A stretch of 31,812 nt of DNA from an archaeon (lineage in GTDB: Archaea; Halobacteriota; Syntropharchaeia; Alkanophagales; Methanospirareceae). The position numbers were made by a program, and so were the translations under genes. Shown here piece after piece: positions 23,368 through 31,418 of the stretch. Location: positions 1 through 31,812 of the forward strand of contig JASEFB010000002.1 of the NCBI GenBank assembly GCA_030019325.1, given 5' to 3'. The notes beneath the pieces were generated by a model. The model had not been told where the DNA came from. It ran no database searches and saw nothing but the letters and a program-made list of their open reading frames with translations. Numbering within the stretch: the first letter of the stretch is position 1; the number at the start of each line of letters is the position of its first letter.

Positions 23368-24628
23368 AGCTGTTTTAATTGTTTTGATGTTTCTTACGGT
23401 GTTATTTTATCCGGCTGCGGCAGAGTCAAGACCTACGGTGATGATAACGGATTATAACGTGTATCCAGAGGTATTGATGCCCGGTGACACTGGCACTATT
23501 ACGGTAACAATACAAAATATGGACACCCTGTCATCAGAGACTGAGACAACGACGACGAAGACTACGAGTTACGAATCTTCTACCACGACGACATCAACGA
23601 TACGTGCAGAAATAGAAACTATACGGCTGAGTAGCAGAAGTAGGGACATAGAATGGTCGCGAGAAGGTTTTCAACGCTCTGAGTACTACAACATAGGGGC
23701 TTTAGGTCCCGGTGAGAGCATAACAATCTCTTTACCGATAAAAACCGCCGCTCATACCAGCGATGGCACTTACTTCCCTGAAGTATGCATAGAAGTGAAG
23801 AAGGGCGAAAATGTGAGATTTCCAATCCCTGTAAAGATCGACTCTTCAGGCGTGAAAATATCAGCCGATGCACCCTCTTCTATTGCACTGGGAGAAATTA
23901 CTACGATCGGTTTGACGGTGCTTAATACGAGACAGAATAAAATTGAGGCTGTCAGGCTCGTTCCTCTGACAAAAGGCGTGAAGTTTTCACCTTCAGAATT
24001 TCCTATCGGCACAATGGAGCCGGATGAATTGGTGAATGCGCGCTTTGACATAGCTATTGGTGATTCTTTCAGTCGAAGTGAAAATGAAACTGAGTTAGAA
24101 TTTAAGGTCGAATACAAAAATGGTGACAATTATCACGAATCCTATTGTAAGATACCGATAGAGGTCGTGCATGGTTATGGTGTGCGATTGATTGCATCAA
24201 AGTTCCCGTTGTCTACTATAATGAGAGGTGAAATGGCTAAGATAGAGCTTGATACCGTGAATACAAGGTCAGATGAGGTGAAGTCTGCCATTGTCGTTCC
24301 ATTGACGGAAGGACTGCTATATCAGCCATCAGAATATTACATAGGCAATATGAGACCGGGCGATCTATACACGGCACAATTTAAGATTGACACGTCAAAT
24401 ATGAAAACCGGCGTAAATAATCTCGACTTCAAGGTAATCTACAAGGATGCAAATGGCTACCAGGAATCGGATGTCTGTACACTCACAATGAATGCGGTAG
24501 CGATGGAAGCTGCAAAAACAAACACAGCAGCATCGTCAGGAGGATTCATTATTCCAATCGTTCTAATCATCGTAATCATCGCAATCGGGACAGTTCTTTA
24601 CATCAGGAGACGAAAGAGGAAGGTATAG
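23357..24628 (+). CDS. Membrane-anchored extracytoplasmic COG1361/CARDB-like protein of the MacB system
   Basis: A 423-residue protein. The start is TTG at 23357, directly after a strong ribosome-binding site AGGAGGTGAT and overlapping the ATPase gene. A signal peptide (VLIVLMFLTVLFYPAAAES) is followed by three beta-sandwich repeats: PTVMITDYNVYPEVLMPGDT at the first, VKISADAPSSIALGEITTIG at the second and VRLIASKFPLSTIMRGEM at the third, each starting a COG1361-type Ig-like unit. A Thr-rich stretch (TETTTTKTTSYESSTTTTS, about residues 62-80) may be glycosylated. The protein ends with a membrane helix (IIPIVLIIVIIAIGTVLYI) and basic tail RRRKRKV. In archaeal MacB-like loci such proteins occupy the position of the periplasmic adaptor; its ligand is unknown. 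Confidence 0.82.
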   Translation: MEIRAVLIVLMFLTVLFYPAAAESRPTVMITDYNVYPEVLMPGDTGTITVTIQNMDTLSSETETTTTKTTSYESSTTTTSTIRAEIETIRLSSRSRDIEWSREGFQRSEYYNIGALGPGESITISLPIKTAAHTSDGTYFPEVCIEVKKGENVRFPIPVKIDSSGVKISADAPSSIALGEITTIGLTVLNTRQNKIEAVRLVPLTKGVKFSPSEFPIGTMEPDELVNARFDIAIGDSFSRSENETELEFKVEYKNGDNYHESYCKIPIEVVHGYGVRLIASKFPLSTIMRGEMAKIELDTVNTRSDEVKSAIVVPLTEGLLYQPSEYYIGNMRPGDLYTAQFKIDTSNMKTGVNNLDFKVIYKDANGYQESDVCTLTMNAVAMEAAKTNTAASSGGFIIPIVLIIVIIAIGTVLYIRRRKRKV

Positions 24629-25840
24629 ATGGACCCGATAGAGCCTTTTATTACCGCATTTGAAAGCATTCGAAGCTCGAAGGCGAGGTCTTTTTTGACC
24701 ACGCTTGGCATACTGATAGCTGTGGCAGCCGTAATCGCAAATGTTTCGATTGGAACGGGTTTTCAGGTATACTGGGAAGAAGCCGTTACGGGCATGGGCT
24801 CAAACCTTATCATGATTATTCCTCAGGAAGCAGGCGCACTGAATGACAGGGAACTGGATGCTGTAAGGGCTACTCCAGGCGTAGTAGAGGCGTCTCCACT
24901 ACAAAATGATAATGCACGGGTAAGATTCATGTCGGAAACGAAGCGGTTGATGGTATCCGGTGTTACCAAAGAGTATCAGCAGGTTGGCAACCTGGAATTA
25001 GAAGAAGGTGATTTTCTCTCAGACCAGGACACATTTGCCGCAGTGCTCGGATACGATGTCGCACATGATAAGTTCAGCAGAAATATATCGGTTCGAAGTC
25101 CGATCGAAATCACGGTAAAGCGCTCAAACGGCGAGGAGTGTACTGAAACATTCATAGTAAAGGGGATAATAAAACATTCACGCGCTCTACCTCTGGGTAT
25201 GCAGTATAGCTTTCATCCAGACGAGCTGATATTTATCCCGGAATCAACACTGAGCGAGATGCTGGATGAAAAAGGCTATGCCATTTTTGCCTCTGCAGAG
25301 AGCATGGACAAAGTGGAAGGGGTTACAGAGGAGATAGAAGATCGTTTGGACCGTCTTCTTGGTGTCATGAAAATTTCGAGAATGGAGCCGCCGTATACCA
25401 TCATGAAACAAAAAGAGATCTTAGAGATGATACAAAAATCAACGGGCTTTTTGAGTAGCATGTTACTTGCTATCGCCCTTGTTTCATTAGTGGTTGGCTC
25501 TATTGGGATTATGAACATCATGCTCGTAACCGTGACAGAACGCACGAGGGAGATAGGTTTGATGAAAGCGGTTGGTGCAACGAAGTTCGATGTTTTGATT
25601 ACTTTTCTGGTCGAATCAGGCATGCTTGGATTAGTCGGGGGAGCTTTTGGTGTTGCTCTTGGTGTTGGATTCTGCAAGATAATTCCCATAATCAATTTAC
25701 CTTTGCCTCCTCCGGTTACACCAATAGAATGGGTATTCATTGGATTGGGTGTTGCACTCGCGGTTGGAATCGTATCAGGGATTTACCCTGCATATAAGGC
25801 TGCAAGAATGAGACCTCTTGAGGCGTTGAGATATGAATAA
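24629..25840 (+). CDS. FtsX/MacB-like ABC transporter permease
   Basis: A 403-residue permease. It has the N-terminal FESIRSSKARSFLTTLGILI with the first membrane helix, the MacB periplasmic core (VVEASPLQNDNARVRF, VSGVTKEYQQVGNLEL, DFLSDQDTFAAVLGYDVA) and a C-terminal FtsX domain of three helices (about 270-295, 325-350, 360-385). Between the helices are the VTERTREIGLMKAVGATKFD coupling motif and the final YPAYKAARMRPLEALRYE. The ATG follows the stop of the COG1361 gene with no spacer. MacB-type systems work by mechanotransmission and export peptides, lipoproteins or antibiotics. Location 1.2 kb from the RiPP cluster suggests a possible role in peptide resistance, but this is inference. Confidence 0.92.
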   Translation: MDPIEPFITAFESIRSSKARSFLTTLGILIAVAAVIANVSIGTGFQVYWEEAVTGMGSNLIMIIPQEAGALNDRELDAVRATPGVVEASPLQNDNARVRFMSETKRLMVSGVTKEYQQVGNLELEEGDFLSDQDTFAAVLGYDVAHDKFSRNISVRSPIEITVKRSNGEECTETFIVKGIIKHSRALPLGMQYSFHPDELIFIPESTLSEMLDEKGYAIFASAESMDKVEGVTEEIEDRLDRLLGVMKISRMEPPYTIMKQKEILEMIQKSTGFLSSMLLAIALVSLVVGSIGIMNIMLVTVTERTREIGLMKAVGATKFDVLITFLVESGMLGLVGGAFGVALGVGFCKIIPIINLPLPPPVTPIEWVFIGLGVALAVGIVSGIYPAYKAARMRPLEALRYE

Positions 25841-25848
25841 GTAGAAAT

Positions 25849-25995
25849 ATGAAATTGTTAATGTTGGCTATTGCGCTACCATTTTTGCTACCTGTCCTTT
25901 TACCTTTGGTCATTCTCTTTATTATTCTCGTAATAAAGGGTCGCAGAAAACAAAAAAGAGGAAATAAAGCTAACACAAAGCTAAGAGTAAAATAA
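25849..25995 (+). CDS. Tiny membrane protein downstream of the MacB-like permease
   Basis: A 48-residue frame starting ATG at 25849, eight bases after the permease stop. It is almost entirely one hydrophobic hairpin or helix (LLMLAIALPFLLPVLLPLVI, LFIILVIK) followed by a Lys/Arg-rich tail (GRRKQKRGNKANTKLRVK). The signal is weak for a ribosome-binding site, but tight spacing suggests translational coupling. It could be a small regulator or accessory subunit of the transporter. I know no family for it. Confidence 0.5.
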   Translation: MKLLMLAIALPFLLPVLLPLVILFIILVIKGRRKQKRGNKANTKLRVK

Positions 25996-26092
25996 AATTC
26001 TCGGCCGTGCTCCGTGAACTCTCAGCTCACTTTCTCTCACAAATTTACTATGCAAACTTTTTAATGGCATCTGTATAGTCAGGGAGAAGAAA

Positions 26093-26416
26093 TTGAATAT
26101 ACAAATTAAGAAGGGGGTGATTGAAGTGTGTGTATTTTCGATTCTATCGAAAAAAGACTGTTATGGGTATGAATTAGCAGAAACCATCTCAAGACACATA
26201 GAAATCTCAGAAGGGACGATATACCCACTCCTAAGAAGATTGACCAAAGAAGGCTATTTCACGACCTACTTACGGGAATCTTCAGAAGGACCACCGAGAA
26301 AATACTATAAAATAACCGATCATGGAATAGAATACCAAAAAAGCCTGTTAAAAGACTGGAATGATCTGACAAAAGGTGTTAACGAGCTGATTGAGGAGTG
26401 TGAGAAAGATGAATAA
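26093..26416 (+). CDS. PadR-family transcriptional regulator
   Basis: A 107-residue PadR regulator. It starts with TTG at 26093 after AGGGAGAAG. The winged helix is clear: KKGVIEVCVFSILSKKDCYG, YELAETISRHIEISEGTIYP, LLRRLTKEGYFTTYL and the wing PPRKYYKITDHG, with a C-terminal helix (DWNDLTKGVNELIEECEK) for dimerisation. The preceding spacer (25996-26092) contains ACTTTTTAATGGC and a CTGTATAGTCAGG stretch as a candidate promoter. It overlaps the DUF1700 gene by eight bases, a very common pair. PadR proteins often control exporters and antimicrobial resistance; the likely targets here are its own operon and possibly the upstream MacB genes. Confidence 0.9.
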   Translation: MNIQIKKGVIEVCVFSILSKKDCYGYELAETISRHIEISEGTIYPLLRRLTKEGYFTTYLRESSEGPPRKYYKITDHGIEYQKSLLKDWNDLTKGVNELIEECEKDE

Positions 26417-26960
26417 GAAAGAATTTATGGAAAAATTGGATAATGCGTTGACCGGCATCCCAAGGGATGAAAAGAAAGAGGTAATGCGTGATTATGAGGA
26501 GCACTTTAGCATTGGGTTGGAAAAAGGCAGAACAGAAGAGGAGATTGCAAAATCGCTTGGAGATCCAGCTTCAATTGCAAAAAGTATAAAGGCGGAATAC
26601 TCAATCACCAGAGCTAAAAAAGAACCGAGTATAAAAAATATTTTTAGAGCAACAATCGCAGTCGCCGGTCTTGGAGTATTCAACCTGATTTTTGTTTTGA
26701 TACCGTTAATTATAGCAGTAGAGCTGCTGTTTGTAGCGTACATCGTAGCTGCGGTCTTTATAGCAGTGCCGTTTCTGATGCTGGTATATCCAGCAAGTGT
26801 GACCATACTCAGTGGAGACACTCCAATTTGGATGGTTGGGGTAGGGCTCCACATAATCGGAGATATACTCCTGGTAGTGCTGCTCTACGTAACAAAAGGA
26901 TTCTACAAGCTAATCATTGCATATCTGCAAATGAATGTCAAAATAATTAAAGGAGAGTGA
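26409..26960 (+). CDS. DUF1700 (HAAS-like) membrane protein
   Basis: A 183-residue protein. The frame opens 18 bases earlier, but ATG 26409 after GAGGAGTGTGAG is preferred. The N-terminal about 70 residues are the soluble HAAS domain: NKKEFMEKLDNALTGIPRDE, KKEVMRDYEEHFSIGLEKGR, TEEEIAKSLGDPASIAKSIK. The rest has four membrane helices (about 85-105, 108-130, 133-152 and 155-175). DUF1700 proteins nearly always accompany PadR regulators and probably act as membrane-bound sensors or anti-regulators. The pair sits downstream of the MacB-like operon with its own promoter. Confidence 0.9.
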   Translation: MNKKEFMEKLDNALTGIPRDEKKEVMRDYEEHFSIGLEKGRTEEEIAKSLGDPASIAKSIKAEYSITRAKKEPSIKNIFRATIAVAGLGVFNLIFVLIPLIIAVELLFVAYIVAAVFIAVPFLMLVYPASVTILSGDTPIWMVGVGLHIIGDILLVVLLYVTKGFYKLIIAYLQMNVKIIKGE

Positions 26961-27071
26961 TGAACGCGTGGGAATCAAGCAAATTTTGACTGCTCGATTT
27001 TTTAAGTTTCCACATTCTATATAATATACATCATAAATGCTTAAAACGGAAAAGACCCAGCGTGACGAACG

Positions 27072-28799
27072 ATGTCAAACAAGAAGAGCATAATAGAAGA
27101 GAGGGTAGGGGAGAAGGAAAGGGATAAAGTAGTGGTCCTGGATTTCGGGGGACAATACAGCCACCTCATCGTGCGGCGGTGCAGGGAATTGGGCGTTTAT
27201 ACCGAGCTCCTTCCGTATGATGTTTCCATAGAAGAGCTGAAACGAGGAATTGAACGAGCAGAAGGAGGAGGTAAGATTCGGGGGATCATCCTTTCTGGCA
27301 GTCCTTTTAGCGTTCATGAACCCGGGAGTCCACACTGCAGTGCTGAGATTGTTGAGTTGAAGATCCCCCTCCTTGGCATCTGTTACGGGGCACAACTCAT
27401 TGCGTATCTCATGGGCGGCGTGGTAAAAAAAGGGGGTAAGGGTGAATTCGGGAGGACCGAGCTGTTCTTTAAAGATTCTAAACTATTTGAGGGGCTAAGT
27501 GAAAACGGAATAAGCCCTTACAGGGCTTGCAGGAAAGCCCCTCCGGTAAACCCTTACAGGGTTCTCGGGGACGTGGGCGGAGCCCACGATGCGGGGGCAC
27601 GGGCAGAGCCCGTGATGGGGCAGAGCCCCACAATAAACGTATGGATGTCGCATGGAGATGTGATAGAAAGGATGGAGGGTGCGGATATAATAGGTTATAC
27701 CGATAATTCACCTATTGCCGCGTTTCGCATCAGAGACAAAATCTACGGCGTGCAATTCCATCCCGAGGTGCATCATACAGAGAAAGGAAAAAACGTGTTG
27801 CAGAATTTCTTATACTCTATATGCGGCTGCGAGAGGAATTGGACGATTGAATCATTTGTTAGAGAACAGATAGAAGAGATAAAGAGAACAGTGGGCAGCG
27901 ATGGAAGGGTGGTATGTGGACTCAGTGGTGGAATAGACTCCTCGACTACGGCGTTGCTCGTCAATAAGGCTATCGGCGATCGGCTTACGTGCATCTTCGT
28001 TGACAATGGACTGCTCCGCAAAGGTGAACAAGAAGAGGTTCTCAATACGTTTGAAAATCATCTCCACCTTAACATGGTGTTTGTTGATGCAAAAGAGTGC
28101 TTCCTGAATGGATTGCGAGGCGTTAAGGATGCCGAAGCGAAGAGAATGATAATCGGTGAATTGTTCATAAACATCTTTGAGGAGGAGGCAAAGAAGCTCG
28201 GTAACGTGGATTTCCTTGCTCAAGGCACTATCTATCCGGATAGAATAGAGAGCGCGAGCGCGGGTTCACGGAAGTCATCTCGAATAAAATCCCATCACAA
28301 TGTCGGTGCACTTCCTGAGACGCTTGGTCTGAAGCTGATAGAACCAATCAAGGAGTTGTATAAGGACGAAGTGCGGGACGTGGCGAAGGAACTCGGTATG
28401 CCTCCTCAGATACTAAACCGGCATCCGTTCCCTGGTCCTGGTCTTGCCGCGCGTGTAATAGGGGAGGTTACCGACGGTAAACTGAGGATCTGTCGTGAAG
28501 CATCGCGGATTGTGGAGGAAGAATTGATGAAGAGTGGGTGGTATGACAAAGTATGGCAAGCATTTGCCGTTGTTGGTGATGATGTCGCGACGGGCGTCCT
28601 TGGGGATGCGCGAACCGAAGGCAGACTCGTTACGATACGAGTAGTGGAGTCGAAGGAGGCGATGACTGCGGATTTTGTGAAACTTCCGTATGCGGTGCTG
28701 GAAAGTATGAGTAAACGAATAACGAACGAGGTTGAGGGCGTGACATGGGTGACCTATGCAATTTCATCTAAGCCACCGTCAACGATCGAGCCGTGTTAA
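27072..28799 (+). CDS. guaA: GMP synthase (glutamine-hydrolysing), with an in-frame repeat insertion
   Basis: A 575-residue two-domain enzyme converting XMP to GMP. The class-I glutaminase part begins VVVLDFGGQYSHLIVRRC, with nucleophile Cys104 in LGICYGAQLIAYL and GVQFHPEVHHTEKG supplying the His and Glu. The ATP-pyrophosphatase part has GLSGGIDSSTTALLV, then TIYPDRIES, HHNVGALPE, PFPGPGLAARVIGE and the dimer/XMP C-terminus TWVTYAISSKPPSTIE. Many archaea have these two domains on separate genes; here they are fused. About residues 147-186 (starting ISPYRACRKAPP) are encoded by the GC-rich multi-hairpin element and have no counterpart in the family; they lie between LFEGLSENG and VWMSHGD, a surface loop before the SHGD strand. 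The frame is kept. It is convergent with hisF. Confidence 0.93.
   Translation: MSNKKSIIEERVGEKERDKVVVLDFGGQYSHLIVRRCRELGVYTELLPYDVSIEELKRGIERAEGGGKIRGIILSGSPFSVHEPGSPHCSAEIVELKIPLLGICYGAQLIAYLMGGVVKKGGKGEFGRTELFFKDSKLFEGLSENGISPYRACRKAPPVNPYRVLGDVGGAHDAGARAEPVMGQSPTINVWMSHGDVIERMEGADIIGYTDNSPIAAFRIRDKIYGVQFHPEVHHTEKGKNVLQNFLYSICGCERNWTIESFVREQIEEIKRTVGSDGRVVCGLSGGIDSSTTALLVNKAIGDRLTCIFVDNGLLRKGEQEEVLNTFENHLHLNMVFVDAKECFLNGLRGVKDAEAKRMIIGELFINIFEEEAKKLGNVDFLAQGTIYPDRIESASAGSRKSSRIKSHHNVGALPETLGLKLIEPIKELYKDEVRDVAKELGMPPQILNRHPFPGPGLAARVIGEVTDGKLRICREASRIVEEELMKSGWYDKVWQAFAVVGDDVATGVLGDARTEGRLVTIRVVESKEAMTADFVKLPYAVLESMSKRITNEVEGVTWVTYAISSKPPSTIEPC
27511..27631. repeat. GC-rich multi-hairpin repeat, copy 2 (inside guaA)
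   Basis: Contains TAAGCCCTTACAGGGCTT, AAACCCTTACAGGGTT, CGTGGGCGGAGCCCACG, CACGGGCAGAGCCCGTG and GGGGCAGAGCCCC hairpins in order. Its reverse complement matches the copy at 6867-6949 at both ends, while the middle (about 27545-27590) is absent from that copy. It is read through in frame as part of GuaA. Confidence 0.88.
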
Positions 28800-28852
28800 A
28801 ATTTGTGAAAGAGATTTATGCAAAGGGAATAAGTTCACTACCCGCGTTTTTC

Positions 28853-28889
28853 ATGAAGCGTTTTTGATAAACTTTTGTAAAAAGTTTTA
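28853..28889. repeat. 39-bp-type palindromic repeat between guaA and hisF, terminator-like
   Basis: GAAGCGTTTTTGATAAACTTT then TGTAAAAAGTTTTA; a variant of the 10585-10698 unit with hairpin AAACTTTT GTA AAAAGTTT. It sits between convergent guaA (ends 28799) and hisF. Its last three bases are the hisF stop codon (TAA on the minus strand). With T-rich sequence on both strands it may serve as a bidirectional terminator. Confidence 0.75.
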
Positions 28890-29723
28890 TCGAACGAGAA
28901 TACCATTCTCCTTCAGATACCGCTTGACCTCTTCAACGGTATATTCCTTATAGTGAAAGATAGAAGCAGCGAGTGCTGCAGAAGCATCCGTGAACTCAAA
29001 AACCTCTTTTATATGCACCGGCGACCCGCACCCACCAGAGGCTATCACAGGAATATTCACACGTTCACAAACTGCTGCTGTTAACTCTAAGTCAAATCCG
29101 TCTTTTGTTCCGTCTCTATCCATGCTTGTGAGCAGTATTTCACCCGCCCCTCTACCGGCTACCTCCTTTGTCCATTTAAGTGCATCAAAACCCGCGAACT
29201 TCCTGCCACCATAGAAGGAACATTCAAACCAGCATTTACCCTCCTTCGTGTCTACAATCTCCCGCTGCTCATTTATTGCCCTGAGCGCTTCCTCTTCACT
29301 TCGAAGATACCGCCGCTTCGCATCGATCGCCACCACGCATGCTTGACTCCCAAATCGTCTCGCAAGCTCGTTCACCAGTTCAGGATTCATTATCGCCGCG
29401 GTGTTCACTGAGACCTTGTCTGCGCCAGCATTGAACATTTTGCGAGCATCCTCCAAGTTGAGAATCCCCCCACCCACGGTAAGAGGTATAAACACATTAC
29501 TCGCCGTTTTTTCTATTACCTGTGCCATCGTCTCCCTTCGCTCGTGGGATGCGGTGATGTCCAGAAATACAAGCTCATCCGCTCCTTGCTCATCGTATTC
29601 CGCCGCGAGCTCCCAGGGAATGCCTGCATACGTAATGCGACGGAACTCTATACCTTTAACTACTCTCCCTTCAGGCACGCCAAAATCGCAGTCCAAACAG
29701 GGGATAATTCGTTTTGCTAACAT
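28887..29723 (-). CDS. hisF: Imidazole glycerol phosphate synthase cyclase subunit
   Basis: A 278-residue TIM-barrel enzyme that uses ammonia from HisH to turn PRFAR into imidazole glycerol phosphate and AICAR. Seen motifs are MLAKRIIPCLDCDFGVPEGRV with the catalytic Asp11, ADELVFLDITASHE, IPLTVGGGILNLEDARKMFN, GADKVSVNTAAI, CVVAIDAKRRY with the second catalytic Asp, GAGEILLTSMDRDGTKDGFD and PVIASGGCGSPVHIKEVF. All are conserved; the segment between DAKRRY and WFECSFYGG (EEALRAINEQREIVD) is slightly longer than in many homologues. ATG 29723 is the only good start. The partner hisH lies about 0.9 kb upstream on the same strand, separated by two small genes. Confidence 0.95.
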   Translation of the reverse strand: MLAKRIIPCLDCDFGVPEGRVVKGIEFRRITYAGIPWELAAEYDEQGADELVFLDITASHERRETMAQVIEKTASNVFIPLTVGGGILNLEDARKMFNAGADKVSVNTAAIMNPELVNELARRFGSQACVVAIDAKRRYLRSEEEALRAINEQREIVDTKEGKCWFECSFYGGRKFAGFDALKWTKEVAGRGAGEILLTSMDRDGTKDGFDLELTAAVCERVNIPVIASGGCGSPVHIKEVFEFTDASAALAASIFHYKEYTVEEVKRYLKENGILVR

Positions 29724-29801
29724 TCGCGCTCATCACCAACTTTACTATTACAAACGAAGGTTTTTCGCAGAGTGTCAGGGCCCGCTAAACAATTCCACAT
29801 A

Positions 29802-30176
29802 TTATCTCAGAGTTTCTCCTATTTCAAATAGATGGGTTATCAAACGTTTTACGTGCTCGGTGGCACTTAATACCTCAGGAATCCCCAATTCTACCTCATA
29901 AAAATTTGAGTGAAGATAATTTGCTGTTCTGAAATCTTCGTATAACGTAGGATCGTTTACCTCGGTTGCGAGTTCACGCATAAATTCCCATAGTTCACCA
30001 TGAGTTTTTAGTATTAATCCTCTCTTAGCTGCTAGTGCTTTAACAGCTTGGGCTACAGCACCCCACAAAAATTCGCTGGCTTTATCTAAATCCTCTTTCT
30101 CTAGGGATTTTTGTGCGTTTTGGAGGTACCGACGGCTTTGTTCTGAATACCTTGCAAAATTATCTGTATCGTCCAT
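29802..30176 (-). CDS. HEPN/PaREP1-like small protein
   Basis: A 124-residue helical protein (ATG 30176; a TTG at 30185 overlapping the upstream stop is possible). The helical content and the segments EQSRRYLQNAQKSLEKEDLD, KASEFLWGAVAQAVKALAAK and THGELWEFMRELATE resemble PaREP1/HEPN proteins, which include toxin-like RNases and nucleotide-binding helpers. The HEPN catalytic R-x4-6-H motif is not clear: the nearest is HVKRLITH near the end. It starts five bases from the end of the preceding small gene, making a two-gene unit that splits hisF from hisH. The pair resembles toxin-antitoxin organisation but the partner is not an MNT nucleotidyltransferase. Confidence 0.6.
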   Translation of the reverse strand: MDDTDNFARYSEQSRRYLQNAQKSLEKEDLDKASEFLWGAVAQAVKALAAKRGLILKTHGELWEFMRELATEVNDPTLYEDFRTANYLHSNFYEVELGIPEVLSATEHVKRLITHLFEIGETLR

Positions 30177-30181
30177 ATTTA

Positions 30182-30427
30182 TCAACTTGTCAATTGTATC
30201 TCACCAACTGGTGGGATGTTATATTCTAAAATTTCGCCACTAACCGCGTCTATTTTAATAGTAGCAATAAGGACTCTAGCAATGCCTATATTGAATTCTA
30301 CAACCCAAAGATCATTTTCGCGAGTGGTTTTTATAGGTCTAGCAATTCTTCCTCTTAGCGGATATTTTTCCATTAAGAATGATACAGCTTTCTCAGTTGC
30401 CTCCGATGCATTCTTAATTTTATCCAT
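30182..30427 (-). CDS. Small PepSY-like hypothetical protein
   Basis: An 81-residue protein (ATG 30427, with GGTGG upstream). It has a helix SEATEKAVSFLMEKYPLRG and then beta strands: DLWVVEFNIGIARVLIATIK and KIDAVSGEILEYNIPP. The V-D-A-x-S-G-E-I-L-E pattern is that of a PepSY-like fold, known as an inhibitor or accessory domain. It lacks a signal peptide, so it should be cytosolic. Its stop is within 10 bases of the HEPN-like gene's start, so the two are expressed together; partnership with that protein is inferred from this only. Confidence 0.55.
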   Translation of the reverse strand: MDKIKNASEATEKAVSFLMEKYPLRGRIARPIKTTRENDLWVVEFNIGIARVLIATIKIDAVSGEILEYNIPPVGEIQLTS

Positions 30428-30625
30428 GATGACCACCGTTTCATTATAAATACATATCTCTCAATGTTTATAAACTACCTATTTCGAAAAACTCGTATTA
30501 TGAGGGAGCTCTGACATTTCATATAACTTCGATATATCTACATTAAATGCTTTTCTCGATAAATAATAAAGACTAGCATTGAGAAAGCCTTTAGAAGCAT
30601 GAAAGTATGCAGCTTAAGCGAAATC

Positions 30626-31231
30626 TTAACCCTTACATATACTCACGAAATTCTTTAAAAGGTGCAATCCTCTCTTTGATGACTTCTCTGGATGAAACTG
30701 AACGCCATATAAGTTCTTTCTGTTCACGACCGCGGTTACCTGCACGCCGTAGTCAACGGATGCGATAATACGCGCTTCATCGCGCGGCATGCAGTGATAC
30801 GAGTGCACGAAGTAGAAATAATCGGCGTCAGTAATCCCATCCAGTAGCACCGAATCTCTTCGGGGAAGGAGATTGTTCCAGCCCATGTGTGGCACTCTCA
30901 CAGTATCGGGTAGACGAACCACGGTTCCCGGTAGCAATCCCAATCCTTTTTCATTGCCCTCCTCGCTTGCTTCAAATAAGAGTTGCATTCCAATACATAT
31001 CCCGAGCACTGGAACGGCAGATTCTACACGCTCAATCAACGCCTCTGAAAAAGGCTTAAAGTTGCGTACACAATCGTCAAAGGCACCAACGCCCGGTACA
31101 ATAATGCCATCAGCCTCCCTCAGCTGTGCAATAGCATCATAAGTGATGAGCATCGGCTGATCATACACTCGCTTCAGCCCGTTGTAAATGCTGAACAGAT
31201 TTCCCATCCCATAATCAAGTATCGCAATCAT
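30626..31231 (-). CDS. hisH: Imidazole glycerol phosphate synthase glutaminase subunit
   Basis: A 201-residue class-I glutamine amidotransferase that feeds ammonia to HisF. It begins MIAILDYGMGNLFSIYNGLK, then GIIVPGVGAFDDCVRNFKP, nucleophile Cys in VPVLGICIGMQLLFEASEEG, MGWNNLLP, YFYFVHSYHCMP and the terminal NLYGVQFHPEKSSKRGLHLL with the catalytic His and Glu. All key residues are present and the length is normal. ATG 31231 is the natural start. No other his gene is in the window. Confidence 0.95.
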   Translation of the reverse strand: MIAILDYGMGNLFSIYNGLKRVYDQPMLITYDAIAQLREADGIIVPGVGAFDDCVRNFKPFSEALIERVESAVPVLGICIGMQLLFEASEEGNEKGLGLLPGTVVRLPDTVRVPHMGWNNLLPRRDSVLLDGITDADYFYFVHSYHCMPRDEARIIASVDYGVQVTAVVNRKNLYGVQFHPEKSSKRGLHLLKNFVSICKG

Positions 31232-31418
31232 TCTTTAAAGGCTACCTCCTCGACAGAATGCCGATTTTTCTATCCCGCAAGCACTGTGCACTCCCTCACA
31301 CATATCGGACACTTACCACATAAACGAGTATTTGAGAAATTTTAAGCGGAATTAGGATGTTTTCAGAAAAGGTATGAAAGAATTTTTATATGCTCAAGAT
31401 AATAAGATTAATGACGAA

